Assembly: GCA_032433765.1 (NCBI GenBank)
Contig: JAVIAB010000073.1
Coordinates: 57,074,565-57,138,564 of the forward strand
Length of the DNA stretch: 64,000 nt
Direction of reading: 5' to 3'
Source: Megaustenia siamemsis
Lineage: Eukaryota; Mollusca; Gastropoda; Stylommatophora; Ariophantidae
Shown piece by piece: positions 1 to 11,682 of this stretch (within the stretch, counting starts at the first letter, position 1; every line of letters begins with the position of its first letter). The position numbers and the translations under genes are program-made. Under the pieces are notes generated by a model. The model saw only the letters and a list, made by a program, of their open reading frames with translations. It did no database searches and had not been told where the DNA came from.

Positions 1-431
1 TCAAAGGCTTCAATTCTATGTTCTGTTTTTTTCTTGTCTACTGTCCATGTTTCTGCACCATATAGGAATATTGAGAAGATGTAACATTTTGCTATTCTTA
101 GTTTTAGCCCTGGTGTTATTTGTTTTGATGTTAGTATCTTCTTCATGACACTAAAATTACATTTTGTCAATCCTATTCTTTTGTTTATTTCAGTTGTACA
201 TTTTCCATCACTGGTTATAGTATGTCCAAGGTAGATGTAGTTCTGAACTGTCTCCAGGTCTATTCCTTCAATTTTGATATCCATTTGTGGGTTTTGAGTA
301 TTTCCTTTGTTTATGATCATAGTTTTAGTCTTTATGATATTCATATATAGTCCATATTTTTTGCTTATCATGTTTATTTCATTAAATAATTGTTGTAGAT
401 CTTTAGGATTTTCTGCTAGTAGTACAGTATC

Positions 432-1546
432 TACACTTTGTGGAAAATTCTGAAGCAATATGGCTTACCATAAAAAATCATAAATATTATTAAAGACGTG
501 CCGTTCGAACAGAGGAAGGACTGAGCTAATGTTTTCCAATAGAAACTGGGGTTAAACAAGGATGTATTTTTTCGCCCTTGTTATTTGGAGTTGTTATGGA
601 CTTCATAATGAAGAAATGCTGCACTGGTAATAAAGGCATCGAATGCATTCAAGGAGACCATTTGGAGGACCTCGACTTTGCTGATGACATAGTTCTACGA
701 TAAAAATGATGCAGGAAAACACAAATGAACTATCATCAATAGCCAACAAAATTGGGCTTGAGATCAATCATGAAAAGCCTAAAGTCATGAAAAGCTTAAT
801 TCCAACAGACGACAAAATATACATGGAAAACAAACCAGTGGAAGAGATCGATCACTTTATCTATCTTGGAAGTCACATTGATCGAGAAGGGGATACAAGC
901 AAAGAAATTAGAATCAGAATAGCTAAAGCAGCAATGTCTTTCAGAAGCCTTGAAAAGTTGTGGAAATCAAAACTCATCAGCACAAACACAAGACTTAGAC
1001 TATTCAAATCAAATGTACTATCAACCCTTACGTATGCGTGTGAAAGCTGGAAAACAACAAGAGATATACAAAACAAAGTTGAACGCATTCGAAAATAAAT
1101 GTCTAAGGAAAATACTTGGTATAGTGTGGAACGAATTCAAAACAAACAAGGAAATTAGAGAAATCGCCAATCAACCACTAATATCTTCAGTAATAAAGAA
1201 AAGATGATGGTCATATGTTGGACATGTGATGAGAAGAGATAATAACCAAATAGCAAAGCAAGCCCTCATGTGGGAAACAACAGGTAAGAGAAAAAGAGGA
1301 AGACCCAGAGAGACACTGAGAAGAACATTGATGAGAGAGGCAAAATCAGCAGGAATCTGCTCCCTCAATAAGATAGAGCTGCTTGTACAGAACAGAGACA
1401 AATGACAAGATTTGATAAAATATCTTTAACAGAATTGAAAACTGCTAGAACAAAAATTCAGATAAGAGACAGAGTATCATGCGTCTACACCCTATGGGCC
1501 GGCTACGGCTCGAAAGGTCAATAGATAGATAGATAGATAGATAGTA
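432..1546 (+). mobile_element. LINE-A copy 1, 5'-truncated, GATA tail
   Basis: Encodes the end of an RT (GVKQGC, then LDFADD near 680) and the C-terminal region (EEIDHFIYLGSHIDREG, then KCLRKILGI), followed by a conserved 3' UTR ending in (GATA)n at about 1517-1543. It lies inside LINE-B in opposite orientation. The flanks share roughly TAGTACAGT (about 417-430 and 1541-1553), a target-site duplication. Frameshifts near 690 and 1090 show it is dead. Other copies are at 13.8, 31.6, 47.6 and 60.7 kb. Confidence 0.85.
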
Positions 1547-2149
1547 CAGTTTATCAGCATATCTTAGGTTATTGATTATCTTTCCATTAATCTGTAGGCC
1601 TGGCAACTCTATGATGTTTTTAAAGATTTGCTCAGTGTATAGATTGAACAAGCTTGGTGATAGGATGCATCCCTGTCTTACTCCTCTTTTTATATCAATG
1701 GGTGTAGAGTTCCCTTTGTTATATTTTATTATTGCTGTTTGCTCCCAGTATAGATTACATATTAGTTGTATGTCCATGTCATCTAGATGTGTCTCTTTTA
1801 GGCATTCTATAAGTTGTTTGTGGTGTACTCTATCAAAAGCTTTGGTGTAGTCTATGAAGCAGGCATATATTGGTTTGTTTACTTCTGTGTACTTTTCGAT
1901 TAATGTTCTCATACAGAATATGGCTTATTTTGTCCCGCTATTTTTCCTAAATCCAAATTGCTGCTCATCTAATTCAGTATTGATTTTATTCTGAATCCTT
2001 CCTTGCATAACTTTTAGCAAGATTTTTGTAACATGGCTCATAGGGCTTATTGTTCTAAAGTCACTGCATTCAACTGCACCATTCTTTTTAGGCAATGCAA
2101 TGAAAGTTGATGTTTTTAGTTCATTTGGTATGTATCCTGTGTGGTATAT

Positions 2150-2515
2150 AAAAAGTAAAAGTAAAGTACCCCCGTCACGCCGAGTGGCGTATAGGGAAAT
2201 ATGGTGTTAGTGACCCTATATTTTACAGACCTTCAGCACATGATTTTTGGGGTAATGTGGTCGGTATTACGCCCGTGCTGCTTTTACTTTCCCAGAAAAA
2301 ATCCGGTACCCATTTAAGGCTGGGTGAACCCGGAGCCGTCGGTTGGGATCGAACCCTACCCCTTGTCCGTAGTAGTCCAGTTCACTAACCACTGAGCTAT
2401 CGCGGCTCCTACTAATTTTTAGGGAATTAGTAAAACCCAGGTGTCCTCGCCAGGGTACGAACCCCGACTGTTGCCGTGGTAAGCCAACCGCCTATCGATT
2501 GCGCTAACCGGACAC
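2150..2515 (-). mobile_element. Compound SINE-1: two tRNA-like heads plus SINE-1 body
   Basis: On the minus strand, 2515 to about 2410 is a tRNA-like unit (A-box-like GTTAGCGCAATCGATAGG, B-box-like GGTTCGTACCC). It is followed by the usual SINE-1 head (GCCGCGATAGCTCAGTGG, B box GGTTCGATCCC) and the SINE-1 tail. The exact 14-bp duplication CCTGTGTGGTATAT flanks the whole unit at 2136-2149 and 2516-2529, so both heads entered as one molecule. Confidence 0.88.
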
Positions 2516-3475
2516 CCTGTGTGGTATATGCCGTTGCATATGTCTGTAATCACTTCAATGCCAAAATCTTCTAGTGCCTGTATCATCTCTATCTGTATGC
2601 TGTCAAGTCCTGCTGCTTTTCCCTTTTTCATTGTTTTTTATAGCTTTTTCCACCTCAGATTTTAAGATTTTATAGTCTGATGTACATTTTATAACCAGTT
2701 TCTTGTCCCTTTGATCATGAAATAGTTCTGTTATATATTCCTGCCATCTATCAATAATGGAAGTGTTCTTCGCTTGTCTCCTTTCTTCCATTTTTTCTAA
2801 GATTGTGTTAGTTATCCATTTTTGTTTTGTTCTTTTCTCTTTTGGGTAAGGTGTCACAAGTTTCTTGTATACTTTTCTTTATGCATTGCCATTTGGTTGC
2901 TACTTTTTCATCAGGATTTTCTCTTCTGTATTGTTCAATTCCTTCTTCTAGCAGCTTCTGGTATGTGTTCTTTACTTGTATTGTATAGGTATCTTTAATA
3001 TCTTTTTGATTTAAAGCTGTTATATCTAGTGGATTTGTTGATGAATTAGACTTTTGCTTGTTTCTCTTTAGTTTGATTTTCATTTTAATCATTACAGCAT
3101 TGTGATCTGAATTAATATCTGCTCCTGGGTAGGTTTTGCCTTTCTTTATGCTGTTACAGAACCTTTCTTTTATCATTATGTAATATATTTGATTCCTCTC
3201 CTTATCTCCAGGGCTTTTCAATGTGTATAGTTTCCTTTTCTCTTGCTCAAAGTAGGTGTTACATATTATCAGCCTGTTTTCTTCACGGAATTGTATTAAT
3301 TTTTCTCCTCTGTCATTTCTTTTTCCTAAACCATGATTTCCTATAATGGTCTCATGTCTACCTTTTCCTACTTTAGCGCTCATGTCACCCATTACAATCA
3401 AGATGTCTGAAGACATGTTGCCATCATAAATGTCATTGTTAGCAGGAGATTGCCATAACTACCTCATAGTTTGCT

Positions 3476-4387
3476 TTCCATGCTTGTCTCTTGGGTACAT
3501 TTTTCCTTCATACAAAGTTGACCCCTTTAACATTTTTTAGGAACTTTGTTCATATTAATATTTTTTTTTTAAATATTTGTTTCAATTGAGAATTTTGACT
3601 AAATAAAATTATTAGGCAATTTCTACATATCAATCTGTTAGAAAAACAATACTTTGTTTTCTCTTCTATCAATAAGTATAAATTATATATCTAACATATA
3701 ATCAATTAAATATGACCAATTACTCATTCTTGTCCCTTCTGCATATGGCTGAAATATTTTCTTACCCAAGTTATGCTGATGATTATATCTCCATTTAATG
3801 CAGTCAGTGGCTACATCTTTCTAGATTTATTCTTAAAACTTTTCATGTCCAGTTTGCAGATATCTTGAATCTCACCAGTGGTGTCTAATCACAAACATCA
3901 TTCCTTCTAGCCAACCACAGAGATTGTCTTTAAAAGTACAACTGGACTCCATCTACCAAATACGGCAAAATCATCTTAGTGTTATCTTGTTGGAAGCACC
4001 TCAAGACAGGGTACCCTATACTTTCAAGATATTCAAAGAATAGAATGTAGAGGCTGTTGATGAAAGAAATTGAGCTGTCTTTCTTTCTTTAACTAGTGCC
4101 TATTTTCTAAGTCTCTCGACCATATAAGAATGCATTGACAATGTAAACCTCATGTCTATATGTTAAAGCTAATGTTGAGAAAGTTTGTAAAATGATCAAC
4201 AATAGTATAGCTCACACAAGGATTCCCCCTTGGTGGTGAAAGGTTAAATGGAGATGGAAAGAAGAAAACAGGGATCTTGCTGGTATGGACATGTCACAAG
4301 ATCCAGATGGTCTGGTTAAGGATATAATTACAGGGAACAGTGATGGTGGGGAGGTAGAAAAGAGAATTAGTATCAACAACATAAAAG
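3476..4387. other. Intergenic stretch without recognised gene
   Basis: AT-rich sequence with no supported coding exon or known repeat. I looked here for the missing PFDN1 last exon on the minus strand and did not find a convincing one. Confidence 0.5.
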
Positions 4388-4860
4388 AATGGGTTCACCC
4401 AGCACCTACTTTCATTACCTTGAGCGAGCAAAACAAGTGATAATACTCCACCTCAGAACAGGACACAATAGACTAAACAATCATTTGTACAAGTTGAGGT
4501 GGCCAGTCCCATCACCCATGTGCATATATGGACAAGCAACACAGAGAGCTGGACACATACTACAGAACTGCAACATGATTAGAAAGTTGCAGAAAGAAAA
4601 CTGACCAACAGAAATGCACACAATATCCTGTGTAACTCTCAAACCTAGCAACTTTCATTAAAAAACATCAGACTACTTTGCAGACATCATACCTAGACTA
4701 CCTTATAGACACAGCAATCAATAAGAAGACCCAGCACTTAAAAATGGATACCAAAGATTTTTCATGGAAGTTATGGTGACCTGGCTTGATAAAGGCCACA
4801 TCACCTAAAAATATGCTGTTTGTCATGGGAGAAATCTGGGTACTAAAATCCATCTTCCCC
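4388..4860 (+). mobile_element. Decayed LINE C-terminal fragment plus SINE-4 tail relic
   Basis: The reading frame from about 4400 gives IILHLRTGHNRLNNHLYKL, then a C-P-x-C-G-Q-A-like stretch and GHILQNC. This is the zinc-knuckle-like C terminus seen after the RNase H domain of R1/Jockey-type LINEs. Around 4735-4800 the sequence resembles the 3' part of the tRNA-derived SINE at 31415-31604 (AAAAATGGA, GACCTGGC, TGATAA). Stops interrupt the frame. Confidence 0.6.
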
Positions 4861-5158
4861 ATACAAAATGTGGAGAGACTTACTTTTTACTTATATCAAA
4901 GAATGGGCAATGAAAATGTTTGAACAAAACTAGAAACTGGCCTACAGAAGGTAAAAATGGTGGAAGATCTTGAACAATTCATCATTTTAGCACTACAAAG
5001 ATTCCAAGGAAGTTAAGGGATCGGGCAGGTAAACAATATTAATTATAAGATTGTGATCCTCCCAGACGTGTGTTCTGCGTTGAATAAAGGTGGCATCTGC
5101 TCTGTAGACAAGGAGTGTCAATTATTGTATCCATGAAGAGTGTGTCACCAACTGTTTT

Positions 5159-5407
5159 GTGAAATCCAGACATGGGAACTGGTGCACTGCTGTCAATTTA
5201 AAATCACCTATGGTTACAAGTGCAATAAATAACTATATCCCACCCACGTACATTTTATTTTCTGCGAGCCTACAGTTAACAAAGTCATTAGTAGATAAGC
5301 TAGTAGTAGAAACAGGAGAAATTCCAATGAAACTGGTTGCACGAAATAATGGAAAATTAGTTAATTATAAAATATTTGTAAAAGACACTTTTTATGAAAA
5401 GCAATGA
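5159..5407 (+). other. Unrecognised 82-codon open frame
   Basis: An open frame in AT-rich DNA, ending TTT-TAT-GAA-AAG-CAA-TGA. The conceptual product has no motif I recognise, no signal peptide and no membrane segment. It begins with a non-ATG codon, and there is no obvious splice context. It may be chance, or a remnant of an unknown transposon. Confidence 0.15.
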
Positions 5408-5633
5408 GGTGGACACTCTGTTAGCTATGGTTATAGTGTATTTAGTAATATGGGTGAATCATTTCTACAGTAACCCTTTAATTACTTTTGTCATACTTCC
5501 CGTCCTCTCTTTACTCTTTTTTTTGTAATACAATTTTACCAGTAATCAACTGGGTTGATCACAAACCATATTTCCACTCTTTCCCATTAACACTGCCCTA
5601 GACACCTTGAAAGCAACAAAATTAATAGAGTTA

Positions 5634-5865
5634 TTGAGTTATTTGCAGGTCATCATCATTGCACTTCGAACATGTCCATAGGTGCTCAGATCCCCTCCTC
5701 AGCAAGTTCCAGTGTCCAGCAACTGACAACTCCAGTTCTGTGTTGGTTGATTAGTCTTCTTATACACCCACTAATTTTTTTATTTTTTGGCTGTGCCCAC
5801 TTTAACTCTCATCTCTTTCGCAGCTAGCCAACCTGTAACTTCTTTCATTTCCTCATAAGCAACAA
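5634..5865 (-). mobile_element. 3' fragment of RNase H-bearing LINE
   Basis: Matches the 3' end of the larger minus-strand copy at 48846-49900: the same run from TTGAGTTATTTGC through the histidine-rich C-terminal codons and the TGTTGGTTGAT block. It is 5'-truncated and degenerate. Confidence 0.7.
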
Positions 5866-5869
5866 AACT

Positions 5870-7060
5870 GATGATAACTAAAAATAAACAGCAATCTGTT
5901 TTCTTCTGTTCCTTTAAGCCTTAAAGCATCAAAGGAAAACAGGGTGTTCTTGATAAATCTTGGTAGTTTGTTTTATACACTGTAATTTGAAAGTAACTAA
6001 ATTTAAAATACTTAAGTTCTAATTGGTAAATACATAGTAACTTTAGAAACTGAGACTTGCTTTGGAAAATGTTATTTTAAAACTAATGAAAGTTACAGAT
6101 GTTGCCTACAAGGTTGTGATAGAGAACATGTTTACTTCTTGGGGTACAAGGAATCTCCTTAAATGGTCTCAGCAGGAAAATGAACAATAAAGATGATTAA
6201 ACATGGCATATCACACTGAATGTAATATTTTAAATAAGTTTGTCCTATATATTTGGAAATATTTTAATGTTTAATAAAGTATACTTATATACTCACTATA
6301 TGTTCAGTGTGATATTTTATTTATATTAGTTATCACTTTAGCTCTTTCAATTCCACAGAGTTAAGTTTTGGCTGATAAGAAGCTTTTCATAAATACCAAG
6401 AACAGCCAAACTTGATTCCATGAAACAGCATTCATTTTGCAGCTAATAGTAATCAAATTACTTGTGTATTATTTGATAACTTATATTTCTGTTCTCTATT
6501 GTGTGCACTGATGTGTACATTATCATTTGAATTGTTTGATATTTCTATTCAAATATTTTGGAATTTTCTTTCAAAAACATTGTTTCATATTATGTCAAGC
6601 CAATGTGTGTAGTATACCTGCAGATGTACATAAATGATGAAAGTGAGAGTCTTGAATGTGAACAATCATCTAGTTATCAGTGACAGAAAACAACTGATTT
6701 TAGACTTCTGGTGGATACACACACGCCCATGTATAATGAAATATTAACACCACCCAGCTATAAAATACAATGTATCTGATAAAAGATAGCATAGATTAAT
6801 TTGAATGCACTCCCGATAAATAGTTTACCTGTCTATTTCAGGTAATGAGACAAGGACGATAATGTTTTGTTACTGGGAATGTGTTTGAGGAAGCCACGGT
6901 AGCCAGTAACTTGACTACTAAGGACAGGAGGTATTGACTCTAATCAATGACTTTCTGGATTACTCAGCCTTAAATTCTGATTTTTCTTTTCCTTGGAATG
7001 GAAGATTGCACTGGTGTAATATAGACCACACTGATTCATTCATTTTCATCTCGGGCCAAA
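5870..7060. other. AT-rich gap, no gene seen
   Basis: No exon with a convincing splice context, no tandem repeat and no recognised transposon. It lies on the 3' side of the known PFDN1 exons, so it may be intronic. Confidence 0.45.
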
Positions 7061-7099
7061 AATGGCACATAGTCTGGAAGTGTTAGTTCTCCACAAGTG

Positions 7100-7480
7100 A
7101 TGACTTGCTGCTAGTTCTTGGTTGTTTCTTAGTCCCATTGTTGTGCCTTCCCTAGTAATTGTTTTGCGTAGCGATTCTCTTGGTCTGCCTTGTTTTCTTT
7201 TACCAGATGGTTACCACAACAATGCTGAACTTTTTCTTTGTTCATTCTCAGAACATGACTGATGTATTTCCAACACCTTCTTCTTATAAAGCTAGACATG
7301 TTCATGTTATATTCATCTCTTATCGGTTCGTTTGAAATGTATTCTTTCCAGCTTATGTTTGAGATCTTATGTAGACATTTGTTTTCAAAGACATTTAACT
7401 TCCTATCTAAAGTCTTGGTGGAGTTCCAACTTTCACATCCATATGTTAGCATTGGTATCACACAGGAGTTGAACAATCTA
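7100..7480 (-). mobile_element. LINE 3' end fragment (LINE-A-like C terminus)
   Basis: The minus-strand frame shows YGCESW, LNVFENKCLHKISNISWKEY, then RRRCWKYISHVLRM. This is the conserved C-terminal region downstream of RT in several LINEs here, but it is clearly diverged from LINE-A. At 7488-7560 on the plus strand it is abutted by a SINE-1 3' fragment (CAAAAATAATGTGCTGAAGG, then CACCATATT-like sequence). Confidence 0.7.
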
Positions 7481-7679
7481 TGTTTTGTTACCCAAAAATA
7501 ATGTGCTGAAGGTCTATACAAAATAGTGAACCCAACATCATATTCCCCATGTGTTACCATGTAGTATGACTCTTTCTTTATCATGTGACTCTTTCTTTTT
7601 TTTGTTTTCTTTAATTGTGTGTGTATATATGTTTCTAAAAATATCTCTGATATGTAAAGTTTTATTTTAACCATTTATT

Positions 7680-8240
7680 ATGACACCATAAAATTTACAC
7701 TCTAAATACAAATTCTTTATTAAGGCAAACATTATTAAACCCTGCCTATACCTTCCTAATTATTGCTTACAGTGACCCCTGAGTGTTGGATTTGTTTCCT
7801 ATGATGTTGAATTTTTTATTTCAAATATCAAATGAGCTTCATAAAAATTACGACACTGTTTTTTTTTCTATAAATTTCATCATTTTTCAAGAAATTATTT
7901 TTTTTTCCTATGAGAAAATCTCTTCAGTCTTCAGCAAGACACAAAACAAACTTTTGTAACACGAGATAGTAGTAACAATACTAAGAGGAAGTCCAGCATA
8001 CAGCTAGAATTATGGAGTGACCGCCAACATGTGAATAGACAACATAACACCTCAGGGCGCCATGCGGTCTAATTTCTGCCCATAAATCAAACCTAAGCCA
8101 GGAAATGATTACTGCAAGTGATTCCCATGTCTCTCCTAGTGTAAATGCCTCCTAGTGTAAATGCACAGAGGTGTTGCAAACCTTCAAAGAAAAAACTATT
8201 TTTCAAATTCCAAATGTAACATTTACGAATTTGCAATCTA
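7680..8240. other. PFDN1 3' side, with dispersed-repeat relic at about 8045-8190
   Basis: No exon recognised. Sequence near 8045-8190 (CCTCAGGGCGCCATG, ATAAATCAAACCTAAGCCAGG, CTCCTAGTGTAAATGC) is a decayed copy of the dispersed repeat seen at 37.3 kb and 58.2 kb. Confidence 0.45.
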
Positions 8241-8411
8241 GGGTTAAACTGACATAAACAGTACTGCAGTAATTACTTTCTGCAAGTCAGAGACCCAGTT
8301 GTAAACATATCCACACATGAAGAAGCCCAAAAGCTGAAGGTTGTAGCAGTCACAACTACTGCACAGCACAAACACTCTTATCAGTTGATAGAACAAACAA
8401 AAATGACAAAC

Positions 8412-8496
8412 CTCCAGAGTTTTTATTTTGTCCCCAAAAGTTTGTTGTTTACTTTTTAGATCTTCTATTATCTTGTCTTGACTTTGTAGTAAAAAC
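8412..8496 (-). CDS. PFDN1: Prefoldin subunit 1, exon 3
   Basis: An 85-bp exon, acceptor TTTTCTAG and donor GAG|GTTTGT. It encodes FLLQSQDKIIEDLKSKQQ and then TFGDKIKTLE, the start of the second prefoldin helix after the conserved GRM-F junction. It begins with one base completing the Met codon left open by the exon at 10471-10637, so the phases agree. Known family members continue for about 25 more residues (a KKSYLER-like helix end). That exon was not found and may lie beyond the left edge. PFDN1 is one of the two beta-type subunits of the cytosolic prefoldin hexamer, which passes unfolded actin and tubulin to the CCT chaperonin. Confidence 0.85.
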
Positions 8497-9512
8497 CTAG
8501 AAAATGAAAATCTCAAGGTTTAAGGTATCAAATTGCACATAACACAAACAATTAGAAAATTTAATGTTTATGAAATTATTTCAATCACGATGGAAAGATG
8601 TGGACACTGATGTGCTTACAATGATTTCTTCCTCTGCACTCACCTGGACATTACTTCTCTTCATCATCATCATCCCTTGAAAGGATATAATTGTATTGTG
8701 ATGTTTACAGCAGGCTGTCATATCTGTGCAGCCCAACATCCAATTTCAAAATTGTATTTTTCTGTACTAAATTATAATCCCTTTTGACTTAAGCAAACAA
8801 GTTAGTCTATTTCTCGAGCTTCAATTGCAATAGGAGTAGCATCTTGGTCAGTTCTGGTTCTCTGATCCTGATGCAAGAAGTCAGCAATGAATGGGTAGCT
8901 CACCACTTTCAGACAATGTGTTGTCCAGCACCTGTCATTTCCAAGTTGTAAAGCCCATTTTCTTCAAACCAAAATTGTAAAAAGACCAAGAGTTTTATCA
9001 CAAACAGCAGATACCAGAAGTAGCTGAATATGCAAAATAACAGTCATATGAGAAAAGAAAATGTATAACTTGTTCCACAAACAAGATCAAGTGTAATAAT
9101 AAGAGTTAATCAGAGACCATAAAGATACCTCCATGTTCACTAAACTAAAAATTTACACTACACATATTGAATATCTTTTCTAAACTGACTTTTTTTTTGT
9201 TAACTGCTAAAAATCTGTTTTATATGAGGAAAATAGAAAAAGGTTACAATGTGTGCTACAATAAGTCAATACCTAGAGAGTTAACATATTCCGGAGGAAA
9301 GAATGAATTAAAGAGGAACTCCAGACAAACATCAAACTTGTCACTAAATTCAAAAGTTAAATTTGTCACAGGCCCTAGCTCGATGGTGCCAACACCAAGA
9401 TGTGAACAACAAGAAGACAAGGCTAATCCAACACAGCAACTTTTCTCATTTGTGAAGTCTGCAGGAGGAAAAGTGTCGCTGATGAACTTTATATGCTGTT
9501 TATTCAGTGAAG

Positions 9513-9550
<38 letters not shown>
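9513..9550. repeat. (TA)n microsatellite
   Basis: Uninterrupted TA dinucleotides in PFDN1 intron 2. Confidence 0.95.
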
Positions 9551-9553
<3 letters not shown>

Positions 9554-9559
9554 CCTTTT

Positions 9560-9995
9560 CGTCTTGTCAGATGGTCTAGTGGAGGCTATTGTGTATTTTT
9601 TTTTAGGTTTTGTTTTTGTCGAACAGCTTCTCTTGTGGCTAATTCTACCAATGTTTGACAAACACACGGCCACAGAATGAACAAGTCAGGCTCACTGGTC
9701 CACAGGGTTTTCCATCCTTTTTTATGAGTCTTTTCTCTTCTAAGTTGTGGCTTAGCACAGTCTCAAATGATGCTATACCATTCCTTATACATGCTCTCCA
9801 TGATGTGCCATCACTTGCTAGATGTTCCCAGTCATATTCACATATGGAGAAGTCATTCAGAGATGATTTACAGATATCTCTATATCGTAGTTTAGGCCTG
9901 CCGATTTGTATTTTTCCGTGTGTTAGTTTGCCATATAGTGTTTGCCATGTAGTATTAGCCTGGGGATGCGCTTTTTCAGTGTAGCTGCTGTGTAA
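9560..9995 (-). mobile_element. LINE 3' end with C-terminal zinc finger
   Basis: The minus strand reads HGKIQIGRPKLRYRDICK, then SWRACIRNG, then EEKR and a CSFC-type finger near 9690. This GRPKLRYRDxCK plus C2-type finger arrangement is the usual C terminus of a widespread invertebrate LINE group. It is 5'-truncated and inserted in PFDN1 intron 2. Confidence 0.75.
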
Positions 9996-10470
9996 TAAAT
10001 ACAGAATATTGGTTTTATAATCTCAATTAAAAGCAAACTTTGATCCTGCTTGGTATTGAACCATCTTCCACCTGCTTGGTAAACAACAAATTTAATCTTC
10101 TCAGCTACCTATCTTTTCCACTATATAACTCTGAATCTTCAGAAGGGAAAGGAACCCACAGAGATATTTCAGCCAAACTTCAAAGAGATGTCATAGAATT
10201 AAACACTTTGCAAATCTGTGTATCATTTGTGCTATATTGATTGTAACTTTCTATTTTTCGTACTGGAAACCCTCTACTGTAAAATCTCCCTAAAGATGAG
10301 AACAGTAACTGATAAATGGGCAGCAATTTGCCTTGGGAAGCTCTATTTTGTGTAATATTTTATTGTGTGATACTTTAGTTTTGTTATACAGCACCACATG
10401 CTGAAGATCATCACTTCATGTGTTAATCAGTATATATGTAGTAGCTGAAAGAATATTACAATGCACTTAC
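9996..10470. other. PFDN1 intron 2, no gene seen
   Basis: AT-rich intronic DNA without recognised element or exon. Confidence 0.5.
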
Positions 10471-10637
10471 ATTCTGCCAACAGCTTTGTAAATGTTAACA
10501 TCTGATGGTAAACTTGTAACCTCTTGCTCAACAAGTACTGAATGTTGGATTTTTCTATTTAGACTCTCAATCTGGGCATTGGAAAGGCGGATCTGGCCTT
10601 CTGCCTGTATTTTCTTCATTGACAACTCAGCAAATGC
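10471..10637 (-). CDS. PFDN1: Prefoldin subunit 1, exon 2
   Basis: A 167-bp exon with acceptor TTTCTCAAG and donor AGAAT|GTAAGTG. It encodes AFAELSMKKIQAEGQIRL, then SNAQIESLNRKI, and ends NIYKAVGR plus two bases of Met. The order AFxEL, QIExLNR, xxNxYxxVGRM is diagnostic for the first helix and beta hairpin of PFDN1. The phase (0 in, 2 out) matches both neighbouring exons. Exons 1-3 together give about 98 residues of an expected length near 120. The gene acts in cytosolic folding of actin and tubulin. The identification is from motif memory, but the position-by-position fit is strong. Confidence 0.92.
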
Positions 10638-10654
10638 CTTGAGAAAGAGGAAAA

Positions 10655-10900
10655 AACAACGATAAGTCAGCAGTGAATATGAATAAGATTTGCAAATGCT
10701 AAATTAAGACATGCTTTGCATATTAAAAAAAAAAAAAAAAAACAATAAGGCAGCAGTGAATATGAATAAGATATGCAAATGCTAAATTAAGACATGCTTT
10801 GCATATCAAAATAAAAAAAACAATGATAAGTCAGCAGTGAATATGAGTTAGATTTGCAAATGTTAAATTAAGACATGCTTTGCATATTTAAAAAAAAAAA
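10655..10900. repeat. Three-copy tandem repeat, about 82-87 bp unit
   Basis: Three successive units share GTCAGCAGTGAATATGA, TTTGCAAATG, TAAATTAAGACATGC and a final A-rich run. Differences are few, so the duplication is recent. It lies in PFDN1 intron 1, a few bases upstream of the exon 2 acceptor. Confidence 0.9.
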
Positions 10901-11224
10901 AGAAAAAACAGAAATACCAAAAATAAAACTAGATGAAGACTTGCTTTATGTCATAATCATATCTTATTCTATTCTATCCACTTATACTATGAAACAATAT
11001 GTAAAGCTGCAGATCTACATGCCAGACAAATTTATTCACAATTGCAGTTGCTAGCTACTGTCATTGCTGGATATATTTGACATTGTCTATCCAAGTGTCT
11101 CTTAGTCTTACTCAAGCGCTGAAGCCATAACATTGGTGTGTTATGGTTAAGCTCCATTCTTGTGAAATGATCAAATCCATTTTCTGTTTTTCTACTTATT
11201 TTATGCAGACTGCAGTTCAAATCA

Positions 11225-11470
11225 TTTTTCTGAAGTCCCCATTTCTGGTGGCTGACTGATTTTTCTCAGCTTGAGAAACTCCATTACCGAGATCGTTCTT
11301 TCTTGTGCCTTATATATGGTGTATGTCTGACATTCGAAGATACAGACCTTCATTAATGGATGCTTGTACAGAATAAAAAGATGAAAATAGCAGGACAAAA
11401 TTATTAACATAGAATTATGGGGAGTACCAGTGGACAAAGTGAGACAACAAAGACAATGCAGCTGGATATG
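11225..11470 (+). mobile_element. LINE-E relic
   Basis: Shares GACTTTCATTAATGA-type sequence, then GAATAAAAAGATG and CAAAATTATTAACATAGAA, with the longer copy at 28185-28690. The coding frame is destroyed. Confidence 0.6.
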
Positions 11471-11494
11471 ACACATACTGCAGTAAAGGGAACA

Positions 11495-11680
11495 CTACAG
11501 TTAGCTGAGTGGCAGTGTTCCCTAGCGTTTGGCTTTTTGTGGCAAGGTGCTGTGCCACTGAGTACGGGTTTGATCCTGCTTTGATCCATATTTTGTTCTT
11601 CGTTTTTTTTTCTGTTGTTGATTATTTGTCATTTTTCTGAGTGCTGTAAACATACCTCTTCCTCTGAAATGATTCGCATT
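11495..11680 (+). mobile_element. SINE-5 (tRNA-like head), copy 1
   Basis: A head with TTAGCTGAGTGGCAGTGTTC and a B-box-like GGGTTTGATCCTGC, then a body with GTTGTTGATTATTTGTCATT and TTCTGAGTGCTGTAAACATA. A minus-strand copy of head and body is at about 38490-38665. Confidence 0.7.
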
Positions 11681-11682
11681 CT

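Larger units (their letters stand above)
1..3475 (-). mobile_element. LINE-B: RTE/BovB-like non-LTR retrotransposon, degenerate, split by two insertions
   Basis: Pieces at 3475-2516, 2149-1547 and 431-1 read as one element on the minus strand. The endonuclease part (3416-2808) has a VMGDMSAKVG motif, an ICNTYF block and a C-terminal SDHNAVMI block, as in apurinic-type endonucleases of the RTE clade. The RT part has GKAAGLDSI (near 2610), YACFIDYTKAFDRVHH and GVRQGCILSPSLFNLY (1900-1680), and the YAD motif near 1555. The C-terminal region continues to the window edge. Stops and frameshifts (for example near 2630) make it inactive. It is interrupted by a LINE-A copy (432-1546) and a compound SINE (2150-2515). 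The RTE/BovB assignment comes from remembered motif similarity. Confidence 0.8.

Noticed and set aside
9167..9658. A 163-codon frame as a host gene
   Set aside because: Its C-terminal third is translated from a TA microsatellite and a reversed LINE; the rest lacks motifs or splice logic.
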